Positions 8,267 to 15,734 of a stretch of DNA of 64,000 nt are shown piece by piece. The DNA is from Bacillota bacterium (GTDB lineage: Bacteria > Bacillota > Clostridia > Christensenellales > Aristaeellaceae). The notes beneath the pieces are model-generated. The model was not told the origin of the DNA. It did not search any database and was given only the letters and a program-made list of their open reading frames with translations. The stretch is from assembly GCA_023416655.1 (NCBI GenBank), contig JAEZHK010000052.1, positions 7,177 through 71,176 of the forward strand, in the 5' to 3' direction. Both the position numbers and the translations under genes were made by a program. Positions within the stretch are counted from its first letter, which is position 1, and every line of letters starts with the position of its first letter.

Positions 8267-9094
8267 TCAGCCCTTCATGCCGGTCATGGCAATTCCCTTT
8301 ATAAAGTATTTTTGCGCGCCGCAGTAGGCGATGAAGATCGGAAGGAGCGTCAGCACGCCGCCTGCCATGAGGAGGGCGTATTCCACCACGTGCGTACCCA
8401 TGAACATGGCAAGCCCAGACGACAGCGTGTACATGTCGGAACCCGTGACGAGCACCAGCGGGTACAAAAGGTCGTTCCAGTTGTACATGAAGTGGAAGAT
8501 GGCCAGCGAGATGACCGCGGGTTTGCACAGCGGCAGCATGATGCTGCGGAAGATCTTGAACTCGGAGCAGCCGTCGATGCGGGCGGCTTCCTCCAGCCCC
8601 GTTGGCAGCGAAACAAAGAACTGCCGCATCATGAAAATGCCGAAGGCGTTGGTCGCCCGGGGCAGGATCAGCCCGAGGTAGGAGTTCAGAAGGCCCAGTT
8701 TGAAGACCTCATAGTAGAGCGGCACCATGATGACCTGGAAGGGGATCATCAGCGTGACCAGCACCATGAGAAATAGAGCGTTCCGCCCTTTGAAGCGCAG
8801 CCGGGCGAAGGCGTACCCCGCCATCGTGTCCAGAAGGAGCGACACGCTCGTCACGCCGGTTGCGAAGGCGACGGTGTTTAAGAAGTAGCGGAAGAAGGAA
8901 ACCCGCGTCCAGATGCCCGCGTAGCCATCCAGCGTGAATGTGCGGCCAATCAGGGACGGCGGGAAGGTCAGTACGTCCTTTTCCAGCTTGAAGGAAGTCA
9001 GAAGCATCCACAAAAAGGGGTATACGAACACCAGCGCCCCCAAGATCAGAAGGAGGGTGGCGATTGTCTTTCCGGCAGTGATCCGCGTTTTCAT
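8267..9094 (-). CDS. Carbohydrate ABC transporter permease (MalG family)
   Basis: Inner-membrane permease of 275 aa with six predicted TM segments, starting MKTRITAGKTIATLLLILGALVF. The EAA loop that contacts the ATPase is visible as EEAARIDGCSEFKIFRSIMLP. It ends in the typical YFIKGIAMTGMKG tail. It lies 14 bp after the partner permease and 4 bp before the GH51 gene. No ATPase gene is present in the operon, so a shared MsmK/MsmX-type ATPase encoded elsewhere probably energises it (inference from Firmicute systems). Confidence 0.95.
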   Translation of the reverse strand: MKTRITAGKTIATLLLILGALVFVYPFLWMLLTSFKLEKDVLTFPPSLIGRTFTLDGYAGIWTRVSFFRYFLNTVAFATGVTSVSLLLDTMAGYAFARLRFKGRNALFLMVLVTLMIPFQVIMVPLYYEVFKLGLLNSYLGLILPRATNAFGIFMMRQFFVSLPTGLEEAARIDGCSEFKIFRSIMLPLCKPAVISLAIFHFMYNWNDLLYPLVLVTGSDMYTLSSGLAMFMGTHVVEYALLMAGGVLTLLPIFIAYCGAQKYFIKGIAMTGMKG

Positions 9095-9108
9095 CGCGCT
9101 TTCCTCCT

Positions 9109-10008
9109 TTACATCAAATCGGCTTCGTCCTTCTTCATGGAACGGAAGAGGACGGCGGAAACGGCCAGCGTAATCATCAAAAGGGCGACGGCGACGGCGG
9201 AGGCGTAGCCGCGGTCGAATTTCGTAAAGGCGCAGTTGTAGATGTACTGCACCACGGTCTCCGTGCGGTAGAGCGGCCCGCCGCCGGTCATCACGAACAC
9301 CTGGTCGAACACCTGGAAGGAGGAGATCACCGAATTGACGGTGACGAACGTCAGCGTGGGCATCAGCATCGGGAAGGTGATCCGGGTCAGTTTGTGCCAG
9401 GCGGACGCGCCGTCAAGGTCCGCCGCCTCGTAGTAGCTGTCGGAAATACCTTGAAGCCCCGCAATCAGGATCACCATGTTGAAGCCCAGGTTTTTCCAGA
9501 CGCCCACGGCGATGATGGTGGGCATGGCGAGCGTGGGGCTTTTCAGAAGTTCCGGAAGCGAAAGGCCGAGCCGGGAGAGATAGTAGGAAAAGATGCCGAC
9601 GTTTTTATTGAGGATGAACATCCAAAGGATCGAGATGATGGTCATGGAGCAGATGGCGGGCAGGAAGTAAATGGACTTGATGAAGCTGTTGAACTTCGTC
9701 TGCTCCCGGAGCGCTACGGCGGTCAGCAGCGCCAGCGCCACCTGGATGGGCACCATCCCCGCGGTGTAGTAGAGCGTATTCGTCAGCGAGTTCCAGAAGC
9801 GCCCGTCCGAAAGGAGCCTGCCATAATTGCCTAAGCCCTGAAAGTCCAGCGTGCGGAACATCATGTCGATTTTGAACGCGCTGAAAGCGAACGAGGCCAG
9901 GAGCGGGAGAAATACAAAGGCCGTGAAGACGGCCATCGAGGGCAGGATGAACAGGCGGCCCGCCCTGGCCTGCGCGGCTTCCAGGCTCTTCGCCTTCGGC
10001 GCTTTCAT
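9109..10008 (-). CDS. Carbohydrate ABC transporter permease (MalF/UgpA family)
   Basis: Membrane permease of 299 aa with about six TM segments, partner of the MalG-type permease. The EAA loop reads YEAADLDGASAWHKLTRITFP. The frame is open to 10041, but the ATG at 10006-10008 is chosen because GAGGAGGG sits 6 nt before it. It lies downstream of the binding protein, separated by a stem-loop that may lower permease expression relative to the binding protein. Predicted substrate: arabinose-containing oligosaccharides, from the downstream GH51 and GH43 genes. Confidence 0.94.
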   Translation of the reverse strand: MKAPKAKSLEAAQARAGRLFILPSMAVFTAFVFLPLLASFAFSAFKIDMMFRTLDFQGLGNYGRLLSDGRFWNSLTNTLYYTAGMVPIQVALALLTAVALREQTKFNSFIKSIYFLPAICSMTIISILWMFILNKNVGIFSYYLSRLGLSLPELLKSPTLAMPTIIAVGVWKNLGFNMVILIAGLQGISDSYYEAADLDGASAWHKLTRITFPMLMPTLTFVTVNSVISSFQVFDQVFVMTGGGPLYRTETVVQYIYNCAFTKFDRGYASAVAVALLMITLAVSAVLFRSMKKDEADLM

Positions 10009-10027
10009 GGGGATCCCTCCTCGTAGG

Positions 10028-10055
10028 GAGGAGAGGGACATTTGTCCCCCTCCTC
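10028..10055 (-). terminator. Stem-loop between binding-protein and permease genes
   Basis: The arms GAGGAGAGGGACA and TCCCCCTCCTC face each other across TTTG. There is no T-run, so an attenuator or 3'-stabilising hairpin for the binding-protein mRNA is more likely than a full terminator. Confidence 0.5.
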
Positions 10056-10080
10056 GCGTAAATGAACGGGAATGCGCAGG

Positions 10081-11319
10081 TTATTTCGCCAGCAGCGCGT
10101 CCATCTGGGCAGCGGCGTCGTCCAGCGTCTTCTGAACGTCCGCGCCGGTTAGCAGGATGTTCTCAAGGGCCGGGATGATCACGTCGGCATCGATCTCGGC
10201 GTAGTTGGTCAGCTGCTGCAGGTAGAAGTGCATGTCCTTGGCCACGCCGGAGAACGCGGTGACCTTGGCGTTTTCGATGATGCGCGGGTCCGCCGCCGCG
10301 TCGGTGCGGCTGAGCGGGAAGCCGACCTTGAGGGACCAGGCGATCTGCGGCTCCAGGCTGTTCCAGTACTTGAAGTAGTCGTAGACGGCGTCCTTGTTCT
10401 GGCTGGAGGAGGTCATGACCATCGCGACGCCGGTGCCCAGGGTGGCCGCCCCGGCGGGGCCCGCCGGCGGCGCGGCGATGCCGTAGTTGAGGCCTGCCGC
10501 ATCGAAGATGCCGGTGGCCCAGGGGCCGCAGAAGTACATGCCGAGCTTGCCGGAGGAGAACAGCGTGTCGATCTCCGCGCCGGTCATGACCGCCGGGGCG
10601 ATGCCGCCCTCGCGGATGAGCTTCGACCAGCGGGAGACGGTCTCCACGTTCTCCTTGCTGCCAAAGACCGACTTGCCGTCTTTGATGAAGTCGCCGCCGC
10701 CCGCCCAGATCATCACGGGCCACATGGGGATGGTGTTGTTGGTCGCCATGCCGAAGCCGTACTGCTGCTCGCCATCGACGGTGCGGGTGAGCTTCTTCGC
10801 ATAGTCCTCCAGCTCGTCCCAGGTTGTGGGCGGCTGGTTCGGGTCGAGGCCCGCCGCCGCGAACATGTCCTTGTTATAATACATCAAAAGCGTCGCGAAG
10901 TCACAGGGCACGCCGTAATATTTGCCGCCGAACTTCAGGTTTTCCGCAAAGGCCGGGGGGATCAGCGAGGCGTCGATCCCACCCTCATAGAGGTCGTCGA
11001 TCGCCGCCAGCGATCCGGCTTCCGCGTAAGCGCCGATGCGCTCGGTGTTGAAGGCGATGATGTCCGGGCCCTGGCCGACGGGCAGGGTGGTGGCCAGCTT
11101 CTGATACAGGCTGTCCCAGGACATGATCTCCATCTTGACCTCGACGTTCGCCGTGTTGGTCTGGTTGTAGACTTCGGTCAGTTCCTTCAGGACCTCGCCG
11201 TCGCTGCCGGTGAAGCCATTCCAGAAGGTGATGACGGTCTTCGGGGTCTCGGCGGATGCCGCCGCCGTCAAGGAGAGGGTCATCAGGATCGCAAGGGTCA
11301 GGGCCAGAAACTTCTTCAT
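10081..11319 (-). CDS. Extracellular sugar-binding protein (ABC family 1)
   Basis: Secreted solute-binding protein of 412 aa. It has a Sec signal peptide (MKKFLALTLAILMTLSLTAAASA, cleavage before ETPK) and lacks a lipobox Cys, unusual for a Gram-positive binding protein and perhaps left attached by the uncleaved leader. The mature part begins TVITFWNGFTGSDGEVLKEL, typical of the MalE/UgpB fold. It is the first gene of the arabinofuranoside operon. A perfect GTAACGTTAC operator lies 88 bp upstream of the start codon. Confidence 0.93.
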   Translation of the reverse strand: MKKFLALTLAILMTLSLTAAASAETPKTVITFWNGFTGSDGEVLKELTEVYNQTNTANVEVKMEIMSWDSLYQKLATTLPVGQGPDIIAFNTERIGAYAEAGSLAAIDDLYEGGIDASLIPPAFAENLKFGGKYYGVPCDFATLLMYYNKDMFAAAGLDPNQPPTTWDELEDYAKKLTRTVDGEQQYGFGMATNNTIPMWPVMIWAGGGDFIKDGKSVFGSKENVETVSRWSKLIREGGIAPAVMTGAEIDTLFSSGKLGMYFCGPWATGIFDAAGLNYGIAAPPAGPAGAATLGTGVAMVMTSSSQNKDAVYDYFKYWNSLEPQIAWSLKVGFPLSRTDAAADPRIIENAKVTAFSGVAKDMHFYLQQLTNYAEIDADVIIPALENILLTGADVQKTLDDAAAQMDALLAK

Positions 11320-11406
11320 GGTTCGCTCCTTTCATATGCTCGTCTTGGTTTGACGAGAAAACTGAACTCGGGTTCTGATGGGCTTGTGTCCTATGTCCGC
11401 CGATTT

Positions 11407-11416
11407 GTAACGTTAC
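11407..11416. promoter_or_regulatory. LacI-family operator upstream of the binding-protein gene
   Basis: The perfect palindrome GTAACGTTAC is identical to the one at 12451-12460. It lies between the LacI gene's 3' end and the sugar-binding-protein start, the expected control point of the transport and hydrolase operon. A clear -35/-10 pair was not identified around it. Confidence 0.75.
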
Positions 11417-11441
11417 GAATTTTTGGCGAACAAAAAACCGC

Positions 11442-12425
11442 CTAGAGGGTTGCGCGGCGCATGATGGAGCATTCGACAAATCGGCGCTCCGGCGCCTTCG
11501 GGGCCTTGTCCTCGATCAGGTCGATCAGCATTTCCGTGGCCACGCTGCCCTTCTCTTCAAAGGGCTGGTGCACGGTGGTCAGCGTGGGGTTCAAGCCCAC
11601 CATGAATCCGTTGTCGTCAAAGCCGGTCACCGCCACGTCCTGCGGGACGCGCCTGCCCATTTCAGCGAGGAATCCCAAGACCTCGAGCGCGATCACGTCG
11701 TTCCAGCAGACGATGGCGTCCGAGCCCATCTCCAGCGCTTCGGTGATCGCCTGTTTCAGCCGCCTCCCGCCCGTGCCGCAGGTGAGAAGTCGCGCCTTGC
11801 CGCCCAGGCCGCGCTCGGCCATGGCCGCTGAGAAGCCCTCGGCGCGCAGTTTTTCCTCTTTTTCGGCAAGGTGGAAGGAAATGTAGCAGGGGTTCGTCCG
11901 CCCACACTCGAACACCTGCCGGGTCATCTCCCGGATCCACTTCCGGCCGTCCACGTTGACCTGCGCGATTTTTTCCGGCGAGTGGGAGGACAGGAGCACA
12001 CCCTTTAGGTCATTGTCCAGGATGCGCTTTGCGACCAGGTCCAGGTGGTTGCCGAGGAGCAGGTAGCCGTCGCACATCATGCCGCCCAGCATCCGGTCGA
12101 TGCCCGCCTGATCGCGCTCGCTGGACCCCACCAGCTTGACCAGCACGTCGTAATGCCGCGCCCGGGCGCAGGACAACACGCCGAAGAACTCGGCGGAGAA
12201 GGTGTTGCCGCACTCGATGCGCTCGCTGGTCATGACGGCGATGGTGTTGGTCTTGCCGCTGCGGAAGGCCTGCGCCGCGCGGTTGGGGATGTAGCCGATC
12301 CGCTCCGCGGCCTCGCGCACCTTGCGCTTTGTCTCTTCCTTGACCTCGGGCCGGTTGTTGAGCGCATACGAAGCGGTGGTGGGGGAGACGCCCGCGGCCA
12401 CCGCGACCTCTTTGATCGAAGCGAT
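11442..12425 (-). CDS. LacI-family transcriptional regulator (apparent ATC start)
   Basis: DNA-binding repressor: an N-terminal LacI HTH (AAGVSPTTASYALNNRPEV, then the hinge helix NRAAQAFRSGKTNTIAVM) followed by a periplasmic-binding-protein-like effector domain. From the first GTG (12401) the protein would lack the first HTH residues. Reading 8 codons further upstream gives x-ASIKEVAVAAGVS, exactly where family proteins read MASIKEVA, but the initiator codon is ATC (12425-12423). It is placed 8 nt after GGAGG, while GTG 12401 has no spaced ribosome-binding site. Either ATC is a rare inefficient start, or there is a point mutation or sequence error. It sits upstream of, and in line with, the arabinofuranoside operon. 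Twin operators imply autoregulation plus control of that operon. Confidence 0.9.
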   Translation of the reverse strand: MASIKEVAVAAGVSPTTASYALNNRPEVKEETKRKVREAAERIGYIPNRAAQAFRSGKTNTIAVMTSERIECGNTFSAEFFGVLSCARARHYDVLVKLVGSSERDQAGIDRMLGGMMCDGYLLLGNHLDLVAKRILDNDLKGVLLSSHSPEKIAQVNVDGRKWIREMTRQVFECGRTNPCYISFHLAEKEEKLRAEGFSAAMAERGLGGKARLLTCGTGGRRLKQAITEALEMGSDAIVCWNDVIALEVLGFLAEMGRRVPQDVAVTGFDDNGFMVGLNPTLTTVHQPFEEKGSVATEMLIDLIEDKAPKAPERRFVECSIMRRATL

Positions 12426-12450
12426 ATGCGTCCCCTCCTCTCAGAGTTTC

Positions 12451-12460
12451 GTAACGTTAC
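12451..12460. promoter_or_regulatory. LacI-family operator in the regulator's own promoter
   Basis: GTAACGTTAC lies inside the longer dyad TTCGTAACGTTACGA. It is 10 nt downstream of the -10 box of the regulator promoter, in the start-site region, a position suited to autorepression. Confidence 0.8.
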
Positions 12461-12469
12461 GATGACAAC

Positions 12470-12498
12470 AATATACCGCATCACGCAGCGGCTGTCAA
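12470..12498 (-). promoter_or_regulatory. Promoter of the LacI regulator gene
   Basis: On the minus strand the -35 is TTGACA (12498-12493) and the -10 is TATATT (12475-12470), with a 17-bp spacer. It lies just upstream of the operator and of the GGAGG before the ATC start. Confidence 0.8.
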
Positions 12499-12701
12499 TA
12501 GGATCGCACAAATTTTCTGCGGCCCTTCTCGTCCGCCGCTTCGCGTGCGATCCGTCAGAGCGCTCAGGAAGGGAAATCGGCCCATTTCTCTTTTTTCGCA
12601 TAATCGGGCGAACTTGTTCATATATGTTACCGCATTCAAACGGAACACAGGTCGTTGCCGGGAAACATGTGGAGAAACCTCTTTATGAGGGGATGAAAAA
12701 G

Positions 12702-12944
12702 ATGTTTATGCCCATATGGTTTGGAAGCAGGGTGCTCAGGCTTTACAAGAATTCCGAAGGTCTGACCGCCGTCGTCTTTAAATCCCATACCGGTAAACTG
12801 CACCTTGCCATTTTGGATGTTGACAGCAATATACTACTTGACCAGCCGTATGCGACCGTCAGCGGACTGTTCAGGTCGATGGAGGAATTCGCCACATCCG
12901 GTCATTGGGAACTCATTGTGTCTTCAACATTCAGTAAGGGTTGA
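12702..12944 (+). CDS. Small hypothetical protein (80 aa)
   Basis: The reading frame is MFMPIWFGSRVLRLYKNSEG..., ending SSTFSKG. A GAGGGG lies 9 nt before the ATG. The predicted product is soluble and mixed alpha/beta, with no TM segment and no family I recognise. Base composition is lower in GC than the flanking genes, which could mean recent acquisition or non-coding DNA. It lies between the divergent LacI promoter and zwf. The frame extends further upstream, antisense to lacI, but that part looks like shadow. Function unknown; it may not be a real gene. Confidence 0.4.
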   Translation: MFMPIWFGSRVLRLYKNSEGLTAVVFKSHTGKLHLAILDVDSNILLDQPYATVSGLFRSMEEFATSGHWELIVSSTFSKG

Positions 12945-13012
12945 TTTCCCTGATCTGTTCGCTTTTCATGTCCTATCATGCGGACAAGCGCATATAAAAG
13001 TGGATCTGTGCG

Positions 13013-13021
13013 TGCTATAAT
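13013..13021 (+). promoter_or_regulatory. Possible extended -10 promoter for zwf
   Basis: TGCTATAAT matches an extended -10 (TGnTATAAT). No good -35 is found 17 bp upstream, as is usual for this promoter class. It lies about 140 bp before the zwf start. Confidence 0.4.
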
Positions 13022-13158
13022 AATGTGGAGCAGCCCTGCCGCGCCCGCAAGGCCGCGCATCGTTTCTCCCCGCTTCCGAATTTTCCTGTGAGACAACCGA
13101 AGTTTCGGGGTATAACATTCAAAGCGCCTTCCAAATGGGCTGGAAAGGATGTTCCGCT

Positions 13159-14676
13159 GTGTTCAATTCCAATGATAAATCTGAGGACCAGTCCCTCCTG
13201 ATGGTGATCTTCGGCGGTACGGGGGATCTGACCCAGCGCAAACTGCTGCCCGCGCTCTACCACCTGCTGGCGGACGGCCGCCTGCCGCGGGAAACATTCA
13301 TCGTCTCTATCGGCCGCAGGCCCATGGAAGACGAGAGCTACCGACAGCTCGCCCGAAAGTCCATCGCGGCCTTCTCGCGCACCGGGGTGGACGAGGAACA
13401 TCTGGCGAATTTTCTCAGCCATCTGCACTACCGGCAGATGGAGTTTATCAGTCAGCCAGACAGCTACCGCGAACTGCAGGACTGGCTTGTGCGTAGCGAG
13501 GCGCTCACACGCGCGCCCGCGGTACGGCTGTTCTTTTTGGCGGTGGGGCCGGAGCATTTTGGCCCCATTGTGCGGCACCTGAGCGCGCACGGGCTGGTTG
13601 AAAAAGGAAACCCCACCCACCGCGTGATGATCGAAAAGCCTTTCGGGCAGGATTTATCCACCGCCCGCGCCTTGGGCGACACCATCTCCCAGGCGCTGGA
13701 GGAAAGCCAGGTCTACCGCATCGATCACTACCTGGGCAAGGAGATGATCCGCAACATCCTGGCCATCCGCTTTGGGAATTCCCTCTTTGAGCCGCTGTGG
13801 AACCATCACTACATCGACAACATCCAGATCACGTCCACCGAGACGCTGGGTGTGGAAACCCGCGGCGACTACTATGAGCGGTCCGGCATCCTCAAGGATA
13901 TGCTGCAAAACCACCTGCTGCAGATGCTCGCCCTCATCACCATGGAGCCGCCGGTCGACCTGATGCCGGAATCCGTGCGCGATGAGAAGGTCAAAGCCCT
14001 GCGCTCCCTGCGCCGTATCGAACCGGGCCCCTCCTGCAAGGGCGTTGTGATGGGCCAGTATGGCCGGGGCGTCGTCCTTGGCGTGGAAGTGCTCGCCTAT
14101 CGGGAGGAAGATAAGGTGGCCCCCGACTCCATGGTGCCCACCTACATCGCCCTTGAGGCCCGCGTAGACAACTTCCGTTGGGGCGGCGTACCCATCTACA
14201 TCCGCTCCGGCAAGCGCCTTGACAAGAACCGGACGCAGATTGTTATCGAGTTCAAGCGCCTGGCCGGCGTCAACTTCTACCCCGAGTTTGAGGGCCAGCC
14301 GCCGAACCTCCTGGTCATTCAGGTGCAGCCCGACGAGGGCATGTACTTCCAGATTAACGCCAAGCGCCCGGGCAACGAGTTTCAGATGGAGCGCGTGGAG
14401 CTCAACTACAGCCAAAGCTGCCGTTACCAGGGCAACGTACCCGAGGCGTATGAGCAGCTCATCCTGGAGGCCCTGCGCGGCAACTCCTCGCTCTTCACCC
14501 GCTGGGACGAGCTGGAGCATTCCTGGCGCTTCGTCGAGCGGCTCGAGGGCAACTGCGGCCAGTCCATCGGCCAGTTTCTCACTTATCCCGCCGGCTCCAG
14601 CGGGCCCGAAGCCGCCGACCGGATGCTGGCCGCTCAAGGCCGCCACTGGTGGGACATCGAGGCAGAAAAGACATGA
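13159..14676 (+). CDS. zwf: Glucose-6-phosphate 1-dehydrogenase
   Basis: Cytoplasmic enzyme oxidising glucose 6-phosphate to 6-phosphogluconolactone with NAD(P)+, the first step of the oxidative pentose phosphate pathway. The Rossmann motif FGGTGDLTQRKLLPALY lies near residue 18, and the substrate/active-site motif RIDHYLGKE follows with His190. Length (505 aa) is normal. The GTG at 13159 is chosen because GGAAAGG ends 10 nt upstream; an in-frame ATG at 13135 lacks a ribosome-binding site. It is followed closely by a cyclase-family gene, probably co-transcribed. No 6-phosphogluconolactonase or Gnd gene is adjacent. Confidence 0.96.
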   Translation: MFNSNDKSEDQSLLMVIFGGTGDLTQRKLLPALYHLLADGRLPRETFIVSIGRRPMEDESYRQLARKSIAAFSRTGVDEEHLANFLSHLHYRQMEFISQPDSYRELQDWLVRSEALTRAPAVRLFFLAVGPEHFGPIVRHLSAHGLVEKGNPTHRVMIEKPFGQDLSTARALGDTISQALEESQVYRIDHYLGKEMIRNILAIRFGNSLFEPLWNHHYIDNIQITSTETLGVETRGDYYERSGILKDMLQNHLLQMLALITMEPPVDLMPESVRDEKVKALRSLRRIEPGPSCKGVVMGQYGRGVVLGVEVLAYREEDKVAPDSMVPTYIALEARVDNFRWGGVPIYIRSGKRLDKNRTQIVIEFKRLAGVNFYPEFEGQPPNLLVIQVQPDEGMYFQINAKRPGNEFQMERVELNYSQSCRYQGNVPEAYEQLILEALRGNSSLFTRWDELEHSWRFVERLEGNCGQSIGQFLTYPAGSSGPEAADRMLAAQGRHWWDIEAEKT

Positions 14677-14693
14677 AGATTGGAGGCCATCCC

Positions 14694-15329
14694 ATGCGCG
14701 TGATCGACATTTCCATGACCATCCGCGGCGATATGCCCGTCTACCACGACGCCCCGGCCAAGCGCCCCGTCCATACGGTGGAGCGCAGCATCCCGCCCGA
14801 CAGCATCAACGAGTCCGCGCTGTCCATCAACCTCCACACCGGCACGCACCTGGATTCGCCGTTTCATATGATGGAGGGTGGCTCGCCTACGGAGTTTCTG
14901 CCGCTGGAGCGCCTCATTACGGCTTGCCGCGTGCTGGATTTGACGCGTGTGGAGGGGAAGATCACCCGCGAAGACCTGCGGGGTCTGGGCATCGCGCAGG
15001 GGGATTTCCTGCTTTTGAAGACGGGCAACTCCGAACATGAAAAGTGGCGGGAAGATTTTATATACCTTGAAAAGAGCGGCGCGGAGTATCTGGCTTCGCT
15101 TGGTATCAGCGGGGTGGGCATCGACGCGCTGGGCATCGAGCGCGCCCAGCCGGGGCATGAGACCCACATCGCCTTGCTGGAGAAAGAGATCATCATCCTG
15201 GAGGGCCTGCGCCTGAAGCATGTGGAGGCGGGGCGTTACCTGCTCATCGCGCTGCCGGTGAAAATCGCCGGGGCGGATGGCGCGCCTGCTCGGGCCGTGT
15301 TGGTCCAGGGAGCGCTTCCCACGGTGTAG
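14694..15329 (+). CDS. Cyclase-family metal-dependent hydrolase (kynurenine formamidase-like)
   Basis: A 211-aa cytoplasmic protein of the cyclase/KynB family, which hydrolyses amide or cyclic substrates using a bound metal. The metal-binding motif HTGTHLDSPFH covers residues 48-58 with His48, His52, Asp54 and His58. The start MRVIDISMTIRGDMPVY matches the family N-terminus, and TTGGAGG lies 7 nt upstream. A slightly earlier ATG (14673), overlapping the zwf stop, is less well placed. No tryptophan-degradation genes are nearby, so kynurenine formamidase activity should not be assumed. The operon position behind zwf is odd; no functional link is visible. Confidence 0.88.
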   Translation: MRVIDISMTIRGDMPVYHDAPAKRPVHTVERSIPPDSINESALSINLHTGTHLDSPFHMMEGGSPTEFLPLERLITACRVLDLTRVEGKITREDLRGLGIAQGDFLLLKTGNSEHEKWREDFIYLEKSGAEYLASLGISGVGIDALGIERAQPGHETHIALLEKEIIILEGLRLKHVEAGRYLLIALPVKIAGADGAPARAVLVQGALPTV

Positions 15330-15431
15330 AGTATGGCCGACAGCGGAGCTTTCCGTCGCCGGAAGCTGGCGGCTGAAACAACCTCTGTGGTCAAAGGCCG
15401 CAGTTTCTTGAAACGGAATCTCAAGTTTTAC

Positions 15432-15484
15432 GCCCCATTATCCCTCTGCACTTGCCGGTGCAGGGGGTGTTTTGGCTGTTTTAC
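15432..15484 (+). terminator. Rho-independent terminator after the cyclase gene
   Basis: The stem CCCTCTGCAC / GTGCAGGGGG surrounds TTGCCG and is followed by TGTTTTGGCTGTTTT. Confidence 0.7.
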
Positions 15485-15528
15485 GCTTCTTCATTTAAAA
15501 ATTACCACCATATAGATTGGAAACACCA

Positions 15529-15556
15529 TTGATTATTTCTTGCCATGTGCTAAAAT
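15529..15556 (+). promoter_or_regulatory. Promoter for ktrB-ktrA
   Basis: -35 TTGATT (15529-15534), 16-bp spacer, -10 TAAAAT (15551-15556). It leaves a leader of about 170 nt before ktrB. I looked in that leader for the c-di-AMP (ydaO) riboswitch often found before ktr genes and could not recognise it. Confidence 0.6.
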
Positions 15557-15734
15557 GCATGAGGTACGTGGCGAGCGGATTGTTGTGATTCGCTGGGAGA
15601 GGGCATCATACCGCTGGGATTCGGCCCACAGGAACGCAACACAGCCGGAAGCGAAACCGTCCATGACGACGCGGGGCTGCGAAGCCGGGCGCGTCTGGCG
15701 CGGTGGCCGTTGTTGAAATTGGGAGAGACGAAGG

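Noticed and set aside
10228..11445. Plus-strand open frame of 405 codons opposite the sugar-binding protein
   Set aside because: Shadow of the binding-protein gene; low-complexity composition and no ribosome-binding site or domain.
15333..15515. 60-codon ORF after the cyclase gene
   Set aside because: It runs through a terminator hairpin, lacks a ribosome-binding site and has an Arg/Cys-rich non-protein-like sequence.
15557..15734. c-di-AMP (ydaO) riboswitch before ktrB
   Set aside because: Expected from context, but the conserved ydaO sequence blocks were not found by eye.
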